This document shows, in pieces, positions 1-8,905 of a stretch of 64,000 nt of DNA (position 1 is its first letter; every line of letters begins with the position of its first letter). The stretch covers positions 1 through 64,000 of the forward strand of contig CAJMQN010000001.1 in the NCBI GenBank assembly GCA_905215695.1. The letters are read 5' to 3'. Under the pieces are notes generated by a model. That model had not been told where the DNA came from. It searched no databases and saw nothing but the letters and a program-made list of their open reading frames with translations. The stretch is from an uncultured bacterium (GTDB taxonomy: Bacteria; Bacillota; Clostridia; Christensenellales; HGM11417). A program made the position numbers and the translations under genes.

Positions 1-39
1 GGCGCGCACAGCAGTTTGCGCGCCCTCGGTTTATTTTTT
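1..39 (+). terminator. Possible rho-independent terminator at the left edge
   Basis: An eight-base-pair GC-only stem (1-8 with 17-24) is followed after a few bases by a T-rich stretch (29-39). It could end a plus-strand gene lying left of the window; the T run is not directly against the stem, so the call is weak. On the minus strand it lies just beyond the stop of the first gene. Confidence 0.35.
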
Positions 40-718
40 AAAATCCGTCAAAGGGGTTGGTGGGGTCTCCGCCCGGCGTTCCGCCGTCGCCCATGCCGGG
101 AAAGATATTCTCCTGCACGACCCGTTTGTTTCGGATATCGATGCCGAGCCGAAAATAGTACTGCACCACTTTGGAAATTTCCGTTTCGAAAAATGTCCGG
201 GAGGCAATCATTTCAAAGAGGTCCGCATACCCGGGCATGAGCACGGGGAGTTTGAGAACCCGCTTGTCGTCAAATATCAGCTCCATGACATTCTGAAGGG
301 GAACTGCTCCGTGATAGCGTCCCGAGACGTTTGCCTGCGGGAAACAGCGCATCTCTACGATGCGGTCATAGGAATAGACCCGTTTTTTTGACAGAGGGCG
401 CTTGACAGAGATATGCTCTTCGCCCACGAGAATGACCTTTTGTTTGAAGAAGGTTGCGACCGCGAATCCCAAGAGGAGCGCCGCAGGGACGAAGGAGAGC
501 ACAATGAAGAGAACAGGTGTCTCTTCGAGCAGGAAAATATAGGAGAGCGGGGAGAGGAGCATAAAGAGTCCGAGCGCGAGATAGAGGTAGAGATTGCGCG
601 GGTTGGTCTTTAAGCGGATATAGCCCTCCTCGGTGCGGTTGGCGGGCGCGAGAACGATGCCGGCAATCTGCGCGCGGTAGAGCGCCTGCATATTCGGATT
701 GTTGGGGGGAACGTACAT
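38..718 (-). CDS. Membrane protein with bacterial PH-like domain, function unknown
   Basis: About 226 residues. Two hydrophobic segments sit near residues 42-62 and 65-88, followed by a beta-rich stretch (ILVGEEHISVKRP onward) that resembles a bacterial PH-like or YcxB-like membrane-associated domain, and a glycine/proline-rich tail ending GDGGTPGGDPTNPFDGF. The start at 718 is preferred over the upstream 739 start because AAGGAG sits seven or so bases before it. The gene stands alone on the minus strand, divergent from the next gene. I do not recognise a named family; the PH-like call is an inference from the TM-pair plus beta-strand pattern. Confidence 0.75.
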   Translation of the reverse strand: MYVPPNNPNMQALYRAQIAGIVLAPANRTEEGYIRLKTNPRNLYLYLALGLFMLLSPLSYIFLLEETPVLFIVLSFVPAALLLGFAVATFFKQKVILVGEEHISVKRPLSKKRVYSYDRIVEMRCFPQANVSGRYHGAVPLQNVMELIFDDKRVLKLPVLMPGYADLFEMIASRTFFETEISKVVQYYFRLGIDIRNKRVVQENIFPGMGDGGTPGGDPTNPFDGF

Positions 719-831
719 AGAAAACTCCTTTTCGGGCAAAAGCCCTTGTATATTGATAAACCAAAAGTGAAGAGAAAAACAGGGTAACCCTTTGCATTGT
801 GTGAAAATTATCTGAAATATTACGGAATGAT

Positions 832-859
832 TTGAAAATTGCCGCGATTATGATATAAT
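832..859 (+). promoter_or_regulatory. Sigma-A-type promoter for the 891 gene
   Basis: TTGAAA (832-837) and TATAAT (854-859) are separated by 16 bases, and a TG one base before the -10 box gives an extended -10. The following gene has GAGGA as ribosome binding site at 881-885. Confidence 0.75.
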
Positions 860-890
860 ATAGCTTATCAATGCCGAAAGCGAGGAAATT

Positions 891-1610
891 ATGACCGAAC
901 TCTATGACGGAACCGAACTTCCCCGGGAGTCAAAACGCAAGAAAATATGGATAACGATATGGTGGGTCGTGACCTCCGTGGTGCTGGCTGTCAATATCGG
1001 ACTATTCGTCTATTTTTGCCTGCAACCCTACCAATGGACGGGGCGGACGGGGCTTTTTTGGATTCAGATTGCCAACGTGTCCGTTTACGGATGCCTGTCG
1101 CTGGCATTTTTTGCGCTCAAATACAAGCGTCAGCGCGCCTACTGCAAGATGCTCAAGAACATGCAGACGGGCATGAAGGAAATCTATACGGGCGAATATA
1201 TCGGCGTCTCCCTGAATACCGAAGTCAAGGAGGGCGTGGATTTTTATGTGCTTCTCGTCATGGAGTTCAACGAGGGCAGGCAGGTCTATTTTGAGCGCAA
1301 AGTGCTCATCGATACTGAGAAGGAAATTCCCGAATTTCATGAGGGGGACATTCTGCACTTTGTGACGCAGGCGAACATGCTCGTATCCTATGAAGTGCTC
1401 CCCCGTCCCGCAGACGAGCCGACGATGGAGCAGAAACGCCGTCAGATGGTTGCAAAGGACAAGGAACGCCTGTTTGACAACGTGATTTTGGACGAGGACG
1501 CGGTCAACAAGCTGAAGAAGAAAAAGCGGCGCAAGGTAAAATTCGAGGACGCGCCCGAATATGTTCCGGAGGAACCGGAAAAAGAAGAGAGAGAGGACGA
1601 AGAAAAATGA
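891..1610 (+). CDS. Two-TM membrane protein with charged cytoplasmic tail, unknown
   Basis: 239 residues. Two membrane segments (about residues 19-42 and 54-75) are followed by a soluble part of mixed strands and a C-terminal tail that is almost entirely Lys, Arg and Glu from residue 195 on. No catalytic motif is visible. Its stop codon overlaps the start of the ACT-domain gene (ATGA), so the two are probably translated together and it heads a three-gene operon with UPF0210. Function unknown; a membrane-tethered accessory protein is as far as the sequence goes. Confidence 0.75.
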   Translation: MTELYDGTELPRESKRKKIWITIWWVVTSVVLAVNIGLFVYFCLQPYQWTGRTGLFWIQIANVSVYGCLSLAFFALKYKRQRAYCKMLKNMQTGMKEIYTGEYIGVSLNTEVKEGVDFYVLLVMEFNEGRQVYFERKVLIDTEKEIPEFHEGDILHFVTQANMLVSYEVLPRPADEPTMEQKRRQMVAKDKERLFDNVILDEDAVNKLKKKKRRKVKFEDAPEYVPEEPEKEEREDEEK

Positions 1611-1876
1611 GAGCTGTCGTATCGGTAATCGGAAGGGACAAGCGGGGCATCATCGCAAAGGTTTCAAACTTTTTGTACGAGAGAGAAATCAATATCGAGG
1701 ACATCAGCCAGACCATCATGCAGGACTATTTCACGATGATCATGCTCGTGGACCTTTCGGAGAGCGGGAGAAAGCTCTCCGACCTTGCGGAGGAGTTTGA
1801 AAATTTGGGCAAAGAAATCGGCGTTTCGGTGCGGATACAGCACGAGGACGTATTCGATTCCATGCACAAGCTGTGA
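1607..1876 (+). CDS. ACT domain-containing regulator (UPF0237)
   Basis: 89 residues making up a single ACT domain: it opens MRAVVSVIGRDKRGIIAKVS, the strand-loop-helix ligand-binding signature of the UPF0237 family, close to the family's usual length of about 90. ACT domains of this kind usually bind an amino acid and dimerise. It overlaps the preceding stop by four bases and lies ten bases before a UPF0210 gene. The ACT-UPF0210 pairing is common in Firmicutes genomes, which suggests the ACT protein regulates or partners the UPF0210 protein; no ligand can be assigned from sequence. Confidence 0.9.
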   Translation: MRAVVSVIGRDKRGIIAKVSNFLYEREINIEDISQTIMQDYFTMIMLVDLSESGRKLSDLAEEFENLGKEIGVSVRIQHEDVFDSMHKL

Positions 1877-1886
1877 GGAGAACGAG

Positions 1887-3230
1887 ATGCTGAACAGCAA
1901 GGAAATACTCGAAACAATCCGCATGATCGACAGTCAGCACTTCGACGTGCGCACGGTGACCATGGGAATCTCCCTTTTGGACTGCGCGGGCGAGCATGCG
2001 GCGGACAAGGTCTATGAGAAGGTGACCTCCCGCGCAAAGAATCTCGTGAAAACGGCGGACGAAATTTCCCGCGAGCTGGGCGTGCCCATTGTGAACAAGC
2101 GCATCTCGGTGACCCCGGTGAGCCTTGTGGGGGCGTCCTGCGGGGACTATCTCGGCATCGGAAGAAAGCTGGACCGCGCGGCAAAGGAGCTGGGCGTGGA
2201 CTTCATCGGCGGCTATTCCGCATTGGTGCAGAAGGGTATGACGGCGTTTGAGAAAAAGTTTCTCGATTCCGTGCCCGAACTTCTCGCGACGACGGAAAAG
2301 ATCTGTTCCTCGGTGAACGTGGGAACGACCAAAGCGGGTATCAACATGGACGCGGTGCGCGCCTGCGGAAGAATCGTCAAGGAGACGGCGGAGCGGACGA
2401 AGGATGCGGACGGGTTCGGCTGCTGCAAGTTTGTGGCGTTCTGCAACGCGGTGGAGGACAATCCCTTCATGGCGGGCGCCTTTCTCGGCTGCGGAGAGGG
2501 GGACAGCGTCATCAACGTGGGCGTCTCGGGTCCCGGCGTGGTCAAATCCGCGCTCGAGAAATGTCCGGACGGGGATTTGACGGAGATTGCGGAGATTATC
2601 AAGAAGACTGCGTTCAAGATTACGCGAATCGGTCAGCTTGTCGCGCGGGAGAGTGCGAGAAGGCTGGACGCAAATTTCGGAATCGTGGACCTTTCGCTTG
2701 CGCCGACCCCGGTCATGGGGGACAGCGTGGCGCACATTCTCGAGGAAATGGGGCTCGAAAGCGTGGGGGCATGCGGGACGACGGCGTGCCTTGCGATGCT
2801 CAACGACGCGGTCAAGAAGGGCGGAATCATGGCGAGTTCGCACGTGGGCGGACTCTCGGGCGCGTTCATTCCCGTCTCCGAGGACATCGGCATGATACGC
2901 GCCTGCGAGAAGGGGAATCTGACCATAGAAAAACTGGAGGCGATGACTTCGGTGTGCAGTGTGGGACTCGACATGATCGCGATTCCCGGGGACACGCCGG
3001 AGGAAGTCATCTGCGGAATCATTGCGGACGAAGCGGCAATCGGCATGGTCAACAACAAGACGACGGCAGTGCGCGTGATTCCCGTCCCGGGCAAGAAAGC
3101 CGGGGACAGCGTGGAATTCGGCGGACTTCTCGGTCGCGCCCCCATCATTCCCGTATCGACATTGTCGCCCGCGAAGTTTATCGGGAGGGGAGGGAGGATT
3201 CCCGCGCCCTGTCATTCGAATAAGAATTGA
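1887..3230 (+). CDS. UPF0210/DUF711 (PFL) family protein
   Basis: 447 residues, the expected size for the UPF0210 family, starting MLNSKEILETIRMID, which is the family's typical N-terminus. The ATG at 1887 has GAGGAG-like sequence (1875-1880) in front of it; an open frame extends further upstream but only as a shadow of the ACT gene. The Gly-rich segments and the GCGxxxC-type stretches resemble the glycyl-radical-like fold reported for this family, but no biochemical role is firmly known. Third gene of the 891-3230 operon. The function is therefore left open. Confidence 0.9.
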   Translation: MLNSKEILETIRMIDSQHFDVRTVTMGISLLDCAGEHAADKVYEKVTSRAKNLVKTADEISRELGVPIVNKRISVTPVSLVGASCGDYLGIGRKLDRAAKELGVDFIGGYSALVQKGMTAFEKKFLDSVPELLATTEKICSSVNVGTTKAGINMDAVRACGRIVKETAERTKDADGFGCCKFVAFCNAVEDNPFMAGAFLGCGEGDSVINVGVSGPGVVKSALEKCPDGDLTEIAEIIKKTAFKITRIGQLVARESARRLDANFGIVDLSLAPTPVMGDSVAHILEEMGLESVGACGTTACLAMLNDAVKKGGIMASSHVGGLSGAFIPVSEDIGMIRACEKGNLTIEKLEAMTSVCSVGLDMIAIPGDTPEEVICGIIADEAAIGMVNNKTTAVRVIPVPGKKAGDSVEFGGLLGRAPIIPVSTLSPAKFIGRGGRIPAPCHSNKN

Positions 3231-3245
3231 AAGGAGAAATCAACC

Positions 3246-5021
3246 TTGAAAATCAGAGCGCAAATCGAAGAGAAATATAAATGGGACTTGTCCGCAATCG
3301 TCGCGGACGAATCGGCGTTTGAAACGCGACTCGCGGCGGTTTCGGGTCGCGTGGGCGACCTCGGCAAGTATCGGGGCAAGCTCGGCGACGCGGATGCCCT
3401 GTTGAAATTGTTCAAGGAGAGCGACGCGCTGTCGCTGGAAATCGAGTCCCTGTACAGTTTCGCGCACATGAGACTGGACGAGAATACCAAGGACACGACC
3501 GCGCAGGGGCGCCGGGAGCGGGTGCTCTCGGTGTATATGCGGTTCTCTTCCGAAAACGCCTTTCTCGAGCCCGAACTCTCCGCTCTCCCCGAAACGACCT
3601 TGCAGGCGTTCATCGCGGACAAGCGTTTCTCGGCATGGGACAGGTATCTGAAGGGAATTCTCCGCCAAAAGGCGCACATTCTCTCCGAGGCGGAAGAGAA
3701 ACTGCTCGCGGAAAGCTCGCAGGCGTTGCAGAGCTTTCATACGGCGTTTACGCTCTTCGACAACGCGGACATTACCTTTGAGGACGTGACGGACGAGAAG
3801 GGCGAAAAACGGAAACTCTCGCACGCGAGTTATGCGTCCTTTTTGCAGAGCCCCAAGCAGAGCGTGCGCAAGGAAGCTTTCGAGAAATATTACGCCTCCT
3901 ATAAGAAGTGTATCAACACGGTCTCGGCAATCTATGCGGGAAACGTGGCGAAGGACTGCTTTCATCAGCGCGCGCGCAAATTCGGTTCTTGCCTTGAGAT
4001 GGCGCTCTTCTACGAGGACGTCGAACCCAAGGTCTATGAAAATCTCATCAAATGCGTTTCGGACAATCTTGCGCCAATGCACGACTATATCCGTCTCCGC
4101 AAGGAACTTCTCGGCGTCCCCGAACTGCACATGTACGACCTGCACGTTCCCGTCGTCGAGGACGCGGGCATGAAACTCTCCTACGACGACGCCTACGCCC
4201 TCTGCGCAAAGGCGCTCGGCGTACTCGGCGAGGAATATATCACGACCTTCTGGCGCGCGCACGACGAGCGTTGGATCGACGTTTACGAGAATGAGGGCAA
4301 GCGTTCGGGCGCGTACAGCACCTCGGTGTACAACGTACACCCCTATGCGCTGTTAAACTACGAGGAGACCACGCACGACGTCTTTACGATCGCGCATGAA
4401 ATGGGGCACAGCATGCACAGCTTTTACAGCAACGCGAATCAGCCCTACGCCAAAGCGGACTATACGATTTTCGTGGCGGAAGTCGCGAGCACGGTCAACG
4501 AGACTTTGCTCTTAAAATACCTCTTGAAAAACGAATCCGACGAAAAGACCCGCAAATTCCTGCTGTCCTACTATCTCGACATGTTCCGCACGACGATGTA
4601 CCGTCAGACCATGTTCTCCGAATTCGAGGCAATCGCGCACGGCATGTGCGAGAAGAACGAGCCGCTGAACGTGGAGAGCCTGTCCTCCGTCTATTACGAA
4701 CTCAACAAGAAGTACTACGGCGACGGTGTGATTTCGGACGAGGATATCCGCTACGAGTGGGCGCGTATTCCGCACTTCTATACCTCTTTCTATGTGTATA
4801 AGTATGCGACGGGGCTCATCTCCGCGGTGAACATTGCCAACCGGATTTTAGAGGAAGGTCAGCCCGCCGTGGAGGACTATTTCAAATTCCTGAAGGGGGG
4901 CAGGAGCCTTTCTCCCGTGGAGCTTCTGAAACTTGCGGGCGTTGACCTTCTGACAGAAACGCCCTTCCGCTTTGCGGCGAAGGAAGTTTCGGACACGCTC
5001 GCCGCGCTGAAAAAGCTGTAA
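3246..5021 (+). CDS. pepF: Oligoendopeptidase F (M3 family metallopeptidase)
   Basis: 591 residues, normal length for PepF. The zinc motif IAHEMGHSMHS places the HExxH at residues 384-388, with the third ligand expected in the following helix (AEVASTVNET). The enzyme is a cytoplasmic zinc peptidase that trims oligopeptides of roughly 7-17 residues in peptide recycling. The start is TTG at 3246, supported by AAAGGAG at 3229-3235 and by the usual N-terminal sequence (KWDLSAI). Fifteen bases separate it from the UPF0210 stop, so it may share that transcript. Confidence 0.93.
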   Translation: MKIRAQIEEKYKWDLSAIVADESAFETRLAAVSGRVGDLGKYRGKLGDADALLKLFKESDALSLEIESLYSFAHMRLDENTKDTTAQGRRERVLSVYMRFSSENAFLEPELSALPETTLQAFIADKRFSAWDRYLKGILRQKAHILSEAEEKLLAESSQALQSFHTAFTLFDNADITFEDVTDEKGEKRKLSHASYASFLQSPKQSVRKEAFEKYYASYKKCINTVSAIYAGNVAKDCFHQRARKFGSCLEMALFYEDVEPKVYENLIKCVSDNLAPMHDYIRLRKELLGVPELHMYDLHVPVVEDAGMKLSYDDAYALCAKALGVLGEEYITTFWRAHDERWIDVYENEGKRSGAYSTSVYNVHPYALLNYEETTHDVFTIAHEMGHSMHSFYSNANQPYAKADYTIFVAEVASTVNETLLLKYLLKNESDEKTRKFLLSYYLDMFRTTMYRQTMFSEFEAIAHGMCEKNEPLNVESLSSVYYELNKKYYGDGVISDEDIRYEWARIPHFYTSFYVYKYATGLISAVNIANRILEEGQPAVEDYFKFLKGGRSLSPVELLKLAGVDLLTETPFRFAAKEVSDTLAALKKL

Positions 5022-5034
5022 GGAGTTTTTTCCC

Positions 5035-5553
5035 ATGATTGTCGCAGTCACGCAGAACACGCGGGAGAGCTACATGCAATTCAAGAAGTTCAACCTTCTG
5101 AAAAAGGAGCTGTTTTCGAGCATTTTGGCGCCCGCCCTGCTCATCGGAATCGGGATTGTCATGCTCTTTTTCAATCCCGTGTTCGGCGTCATCTGCATCG
5201 CGGTGGGAATCCTTCTCCCCGTGACGATGTACGTTTCGATGATCGTCGCTTCCAAAAGATTTTTAAAGCAAAACCGCGAATACCTCGCGACGGGCACCAA
5301 ATATGAGTTCGGCGAAGAGGAAGTCCGTGTGACGACAGCCTCTCCCGTAAAGGAGCACTGCGTGCAGGGTACCTTTCGGTACGAGGAACTTCACGAAAGT
5401 TTCGAGACGGGGGATTCCTTCTATTTTTACCTGACCAAGACCCGCTGTCTCATTCTCCCGAAGAGCGATTTCGTGGAGGGAAGCCCTGCGGAACTGACCG
5501 CGATTCTAAAGGAAAAGCTCCTACCCTTGAAAAAGTACCGCACCCGCAAATAG
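5035..5553 (+). CDS. YcxB-like membrane protein
   Basis: 172 residues. Two adjacent hydrophobic segments (about residues 31-50 and 52-70) precede a soluble domain ending with FYFYLTKTRCLILPKSDF, the PKS-type motif that marks YcxB-like proteins. The role of the family is not established. The ATG at 5035 has AGGAG at 5022-5026; a second in-frame ATG at 5074 is also preceded by a purine-rich site (GGGAGAG), so the true protein may be 13 residues shorter. It lies 13 bases after pepF and 26 before dnaB, in the same direction. Confidence 0.8.
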   Translation: MIVAVTQNTRESYMQFKKFNLLKKELFSSILAPALLIGIGIVMLFFNPVFGVICIAVGILLPVTMYVSMIVASKRFLKQNREYLATGTKYEFGEEEVRVTTASPVKEHCVQGTFRYEELHESFETGDSFYFYLTKTRCLILPKSDFVEGSPAELTAILKEKLLPLKKYRTRK

Positions 5554-5578
5554 CCGAAAACAAGAAGAGGGGGAAACC

Positions 5579-7174
5579 ATGCCCGCAGTACAGAAGAAAC
5601 CCGAAGCAATCCGTTCCATGCCGCACAATTTGGAGGCGGAGCAGTCCGTTCTCGGCTGCGTTCTCTTCGACGAAAGTATCTCGTCGGAGGTCTTTGCGCA
5701 GCTTTCGGAGGAAGATTTTTATTCGGAATCCCACCGCCTGATCTTCGAGAGCATGACGGAAATCGCGCGGCGTTCCATTCCGGTAGATTTCGTCACGCTG
5801 ACGGACGAAATGGAAAAACGGGGCACGATCTCCGCCTGCGGGGGAATCGCCTACGTGACGGAGATCACCAAGAGCGTGCCCTCCGCCGCGAACTATAAAC
5901 ACTATGTGAGTATCGTCAAACGGGACAGCACCCTCCGCAAGCTGATCAACGCGGGTTCCGCCATCATGCAGGAGGCGGGGAGCGACGTGACAAGCGAGGA
6001 GGCGCTCGCCTTCGCGGAGCGGGAGGTGTTCGACATCTCCGCCAAATCCGACGCCTCCAAGCTGACCGCAATCGGGGGGGAACTCAACGCCGTCATCGAC
6101 AAGTTTCAGGCGCTCGCGAGCGACAAGGACGCGTTCACGGGTCTCAAGACGGGTCTGGACGGTTTGGACGAAATCCTGAACGGTCTGCACCGTTCCGACC
6201 TCGTGCTGATCGCGGCGCGTCCCGCGATGGGAAAGACCTCGCTCGCCATGAATATCGTGGAGAACATCGCGACCCTGCGCGGGGGCGTGTGCGCGGTCTT
6301 TTCGCTCGAGATGCCCAAGATTCAGATTGCACAGAGAATGATGTGCTCGATTGCGGGAGTATCCCTCTCGGACGCCTTAAAGGGTAACCTCTCCATGGAG
6401 GATTGGCAGAAAATTTGGAAGTCCAACGCGGAGCTTGCGAAGGCGCGCATCTTCGTGGACGATTCCTCCATGAACACGCCCTACGACATTCTCTCCAAGT
6501 GCCGGCGTTTGAAGGCGAAGGAGGGAAAGCTGGACGTTGTCATGATCGACTATATTCAGCTTATGAGCACGGGCGGAAAGGCGACGGACAACCGTCAGCA
6601 GGAAATTTCGGAGATTTCGAGAAATCTGAAGATTCTCGCGAGGGAATTGGACGTGCCCGTTGTCGCGCTCTCCCAGCTCTCCCGCGCGGTGGAGTCGAGA
6701 ACCTCACACAAGCCCCAGCTCTCTGACCTCCGCGAATCGGGCGCAATCGAGCAGGACGCGGACATCGTTATCTTCATTCACCGTCCGGACAAGGTGGAGG
6801 CGAACGAGGACAAGGTCATGAAGGGCGAGATACAGAAGGACGTGGCGGAACTCATCATCGCCAAGCACCGCAACGGTCCGACGGGGAGCGTAAACCTGCG
6901 CTGGATCGGGCACTGTACGAAATTTGTCTCCCTTTCGAAGTCGGCTGACGCGATCGTCGAGGCGTACAACCTCGCCCCACCCCCCCGCGAAAAGAGGGAA
7001 AAGACGTTCGCGGAGGGAGGTCTCGGGGACGCGCTTCCCTTCGATCTGCCTGCGGGAGCCGAAGCCGGGTTTTCGTCCGATTCGCTCGGGGAGATGCCTT
7101 CGGTTCCCCCCGAAGAAGCCCCCCTACCCGACGCGCCGCCCGCGCCCGAAGAGGATCTTCCCTTCGAGCTGTAA
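5579..7174 (+). CDS. dnaB: Replicative DNA helicase DnaB
   Basis: 531 residues. The N-terminal primase-interaction domain (residues 10-110, MPHNLEAEQSVLG) is followed by a linker and the RecA-like hexameric helicase domain with Walker A ARPAMGKTS near residues 212-220, Walker B-like VVMIDYIQLM, and the conserved DLRESGAIEQDAD segment. It unwinds DNA at the replication fork. It is longer than the usual 440-460 because of a C-terminal tail of about 70 residues rich in Pro, Glu and Asp, a low-complexity extension that could serve as a protein-binding tail. A terminator follows directly. Confidence 0.97.
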   Translation: MPAVQKKPEAIRSMPHNLEAEQSVLGCVLFDESISSEVFAQLSEEDFYSESHRLIFESMTEIARRSIPVDFVTLTDEMEKRGTISACGGIAYVTEITKSVPSAANYKHYVSIVKRDSTLRKLINAGSAIMQEAGSDVTSEEALAFAEREVFDISAKSDASKLTAIGGELNAVIDKFQALASDKDAFTGLKTGLDGLDEILNGLHRSDLVLIAARPAMGKTSLAMNIVENIATLRGGVCAVFSLEMPKIQIAQRMMCSIAGVSLSDALKGNLSMEDWQKIWKSNAELAKARIFVDDSSMNTPYDILSKCRRLKAKEGKLDVVMIDYIQLMSTGGKATDNRQQEISEISRNLKILARELDVPVVALSQLSRAVESRTSHKPQLSDLRESGAIEQDADIVIFIHRPDKVEANEDKVMKGEIQKDVAELIIAKHRNGPTGSVNLRWIGHCTKFVSLSKSADAIVEAYNLAPPPREKREKTFAEGGLGDALPFDLPAGAEAGFSSDSLGEMPSVPPEEAPLPDAPPAPEEDLPFEL

Positions 7175-7187
7175 TATTGCTTTGTTC

Positions 7188-7226
7188 AACCCGAACCCGA
7201 CCCTCGACGGCTGGTTTGGGTTTTTT
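7188..7226 (+). terminator. Rho-independent terminator after dnaB
   Basis: A ten-base-pair stem (7188-7197 with 7213-7222, one G-T pair) with a 15-base loop runs into six Ts (7221-7226). It ends the dnaB transcript immediately before the DUF1989 gene. Confidence 0.75.
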
Positions 7227-7244
7227 ATTCCATATGAGGTCATG

Positions 7245-7826
7245 ATGAAACAGGAATATATCATACAGCCCTGCACCGGTTTGTCCGTGGCGGTTTCAAA
7301 GGGGAAAATCGTCACGGTTGTCGATACGGAGGGCGGACAGGTCGTCGATTTTTTTGCGGAAAGAGCGGCGGATGCGTCCGAATTTCTTTCGACGGGTGTT
7401 ACGATTGATTGCAACGAATCTTTGCGGCTTCGGGTGGGCGACTCGATTTTTTCGAATCTGTATCGTCCGATGTTTCGCATCCTATGGGATGACGTAGGCG
7501 AGCACGATTTGCTGCACCCTTGCTGCCGTCCCGAGATGTATGAATTCTTCTATCATAACGGGAAGGGACATAAAAATTGTCTGGAAAATATAAACGCTTG
7601 CCTGAAAGAAGACAGACCTCTCATACATCCTGTCAATCTGTTTATGAACACGAAAATCCAAGCGGACGGCAGCATAAAAGTCCTCCGTCCCGTTTCGAAA
7701 GCGGGGGATAAAATCAGCATGCGAGCCGAAATGGACGTTCGCATGGGAATTGCCGCATGCAGTGTTTCCGAGAGCGAATGCAACGGCGGAAGGTGTACGG
7801 CGGTAAAAATTATCGTAGAGGATTAG
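7245..7826 (+). CDS. DUF1989 / urea carboxylase-associated family protein
   Basis: 193 residues (194 if the ATG at 7242 is used; GAGG at 7235-7238 fits 7245 better). The sequence VVDTEGGQVVDFFAE, DVGEHDLLHPCCRPEMYEF and the closing ECNGGRCTAVKI are typical of the DUF1989 family found next to urea carboxylases, whose members bind metal through conserved Cys/His/Glu. No urea or allophanate genes are nearby, so its substrate is unknown. The gene is bounded by a terminator on the left and a possible one on the right, and its third codon positions look more mixed than the strongly GC-ending neighbours, which hints at separate acquisition. Confidence 0.8.
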   Translation: MKQEYIIQPCTGLSVAVSKGKIVTVVDTEGGQVVDFFAERAADASEFLSTGVTIDCNESLRLRVGDSIFSNLYRPMFRILWDDVGEHDLLHPCCRPEMYEFFYHNGKGHKNCLENINACLKEDRPLIHPVNLFMNTKIQADGSIKVLRPVSKAGDKISMRAEMDVRMGIAACSVSESECNGGRCTAVKIIVED

Positions 7827-7856
7827 CCGGCAAAGGCGTATTTCGGTTGCGCATGC

Positions 7857-7893
7857 GCCGCTTTCCTATCCGGGCGGCATTTTTATAACCGTT
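7857..7893 (+). terminator. Weak terminator-like hairpin after the DUF1989 gene
   Basis: A five-base-pair GCCGC/GCGGC stem with a long loop is followed by a T run (around 7880-7884). Short stem, so only a possible terminator. Confidence 0.3.
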
Positions 7894-7905
7894 TTTTTGT
7901 CGGCA

Positions 7906-7943
7906 TGTCACATATTTGTCACACAAAAGGGTTAAATTATTAG
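7906..7943 (+). promoter_or_regulatory. Direct repeat TGTCACA and probable promoter of the HtrA-like gene
   Basis: The heptamer TGTCACA occurs twice in tandem (7906-7912 and 7917-7923) with four bases between. The second copy overlaps a TTGTCA -35 candidate (7916-7921), which pairs with TATTAG (7938-7943) at 16 bases. Tandem heptamers over a stress-protease promoter resemble how repressors of the CtsR type bind, but the repeat is not the CtsR sequence. Confidence 0.4.
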
Positions 7944-7984
7944 GGAAAAGAATAGGAGTCATCTCTTTCTATCGGAGGTTTGCT

Positions 7985-8872
7985 ATGAAAAAGAGGACGA
8001 AATGGACAATTCGGATTGCGACGGTCGCGCTTGCGCTCGTCGCGCTGTTCGCGCTCACGGGCTGTCGGGTTTCGGACATGTTGAGCGGTTCGGACGTCAA
8101 TACCATCAGCGGAACCTACAAAGTGAGCGCAGGGGACCTTGCGACGAACGGGAGCGACACTGACGTCGCGCAGAACGTGGCGAACGACATGCTCATTGCG
8201 ACGCTCGAATTGCGCTGTACGGATTCGAACGCGAGCTCCAGCTCCGCGGGGACGGGCTTTATCGTCACTTCGGACGGCTATGTCGTGACCAATGCGCACG
8301 TGGTGACCTATGAGAAATATACCTACACCTACGACAGGTGGGGACGTCCCACGATTTCGGGCAAGACAAACGTCGCCTACGGAACCGTACTCGCGAACTT
8401 CTACAGCGACCGTTCGGCGCAGTTTGAGATGAAAGTCGTGGATTTCGACGCCGACCTCGACCTTGCGCTCTTACAGTTTCAAAATCTGCCCGAGGGCGGT
8501 TTTGAGCGCGTGGTGACCTTTGCGGATTCGGAGGATCTCAAGTACGGTCAGGTCGCCGTGGCAATCGGCAATGCCAACGGCTACGGTCTCGCGGTGACGT
8601 CGGGCGTGGTCTCGATGCCTTTGCAGAGAATCCAAACCGAGGAAAACGGCACTGTCAAGGAAGTGATTCAGACGGACGCCGCGATCAATCCGGGCAACTC
8701 GGGCGGACCGCTCTTTGACAAGTATGCGCACGTGATCGGCGTGAACTCCTTAAAGATTGTGGAGGAGAACACCGAGAATATGGGTTACGCAATTCCCGCG
8801 AACACGGTCAAAGCCTATCTCGACCGCGTGGCTTCGGAGAAGGGGATCACCGTCGCCTATCGGACAGTATAA
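7985..8872 (+). CDS. HtrA/DegP-like trypsin-type serine protease, lipoprotein, no PDZ
   Basis: 295 residues. A lysine-rich n-region and hydrophobic core lead to the lipobox LTGC, so it is probably lipid-anchored outside the membrane. The S1C catalytic triad is visible: His105 (TNAHVV), Asp159 region (DADLDLALLQ) and Ser239 (INPGNSGGPLFD). The protein ends just after the protease domain, so the PDZ domain found in most HtrA proteins is absent. The ATG at 7985 has CGGAGG in front; upstream in-frame codons are not part of the gene. Role: extracytoplasmic protein quality control, by family. Confidence 0.9.
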   Translation: MKKRTKWTIRIATVALALVALFALTGCRVSDMLSGSDVNTISGTYKVSAGDLATNGSDTDVAQNVANDMLIATLELRCTDSNASSSSAGTGFIVTSDGYVVTNAHVVTYEKYTYTYDRWGRPTISGKTNVAYGTVLANFYSDRSAQFEMKVVDFDADLDLALLQFQNLPEGGFERVVTFADSEDLKYGQVAVAIGNANGYGLAVTSGVVSMPLQRIQTEENGTVKEVIQTDAAINPGNSGGPLFDKYAHVIGVNSLKIVEENTENMGYAIPANTVKAYLDRVASEKGITVAYRTV

Positions 8873-8875
8873 AAA

Positions 8876-8903
8876 AACGGCTCCGAATTTCGGAGCCGTT
8901 TTC
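8876..8903. terminator. Bidirectional terminator between protease and aldo/keto reductase genes
   Basis: A perfect ten-base-pair stem with a five-base loop (8876-8885 and 8891-8900) flanked by As on the left and Ts on the right serves the converging genes on both strands. Confidence 0.85.
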
Positions 8904-8905
8904 TT

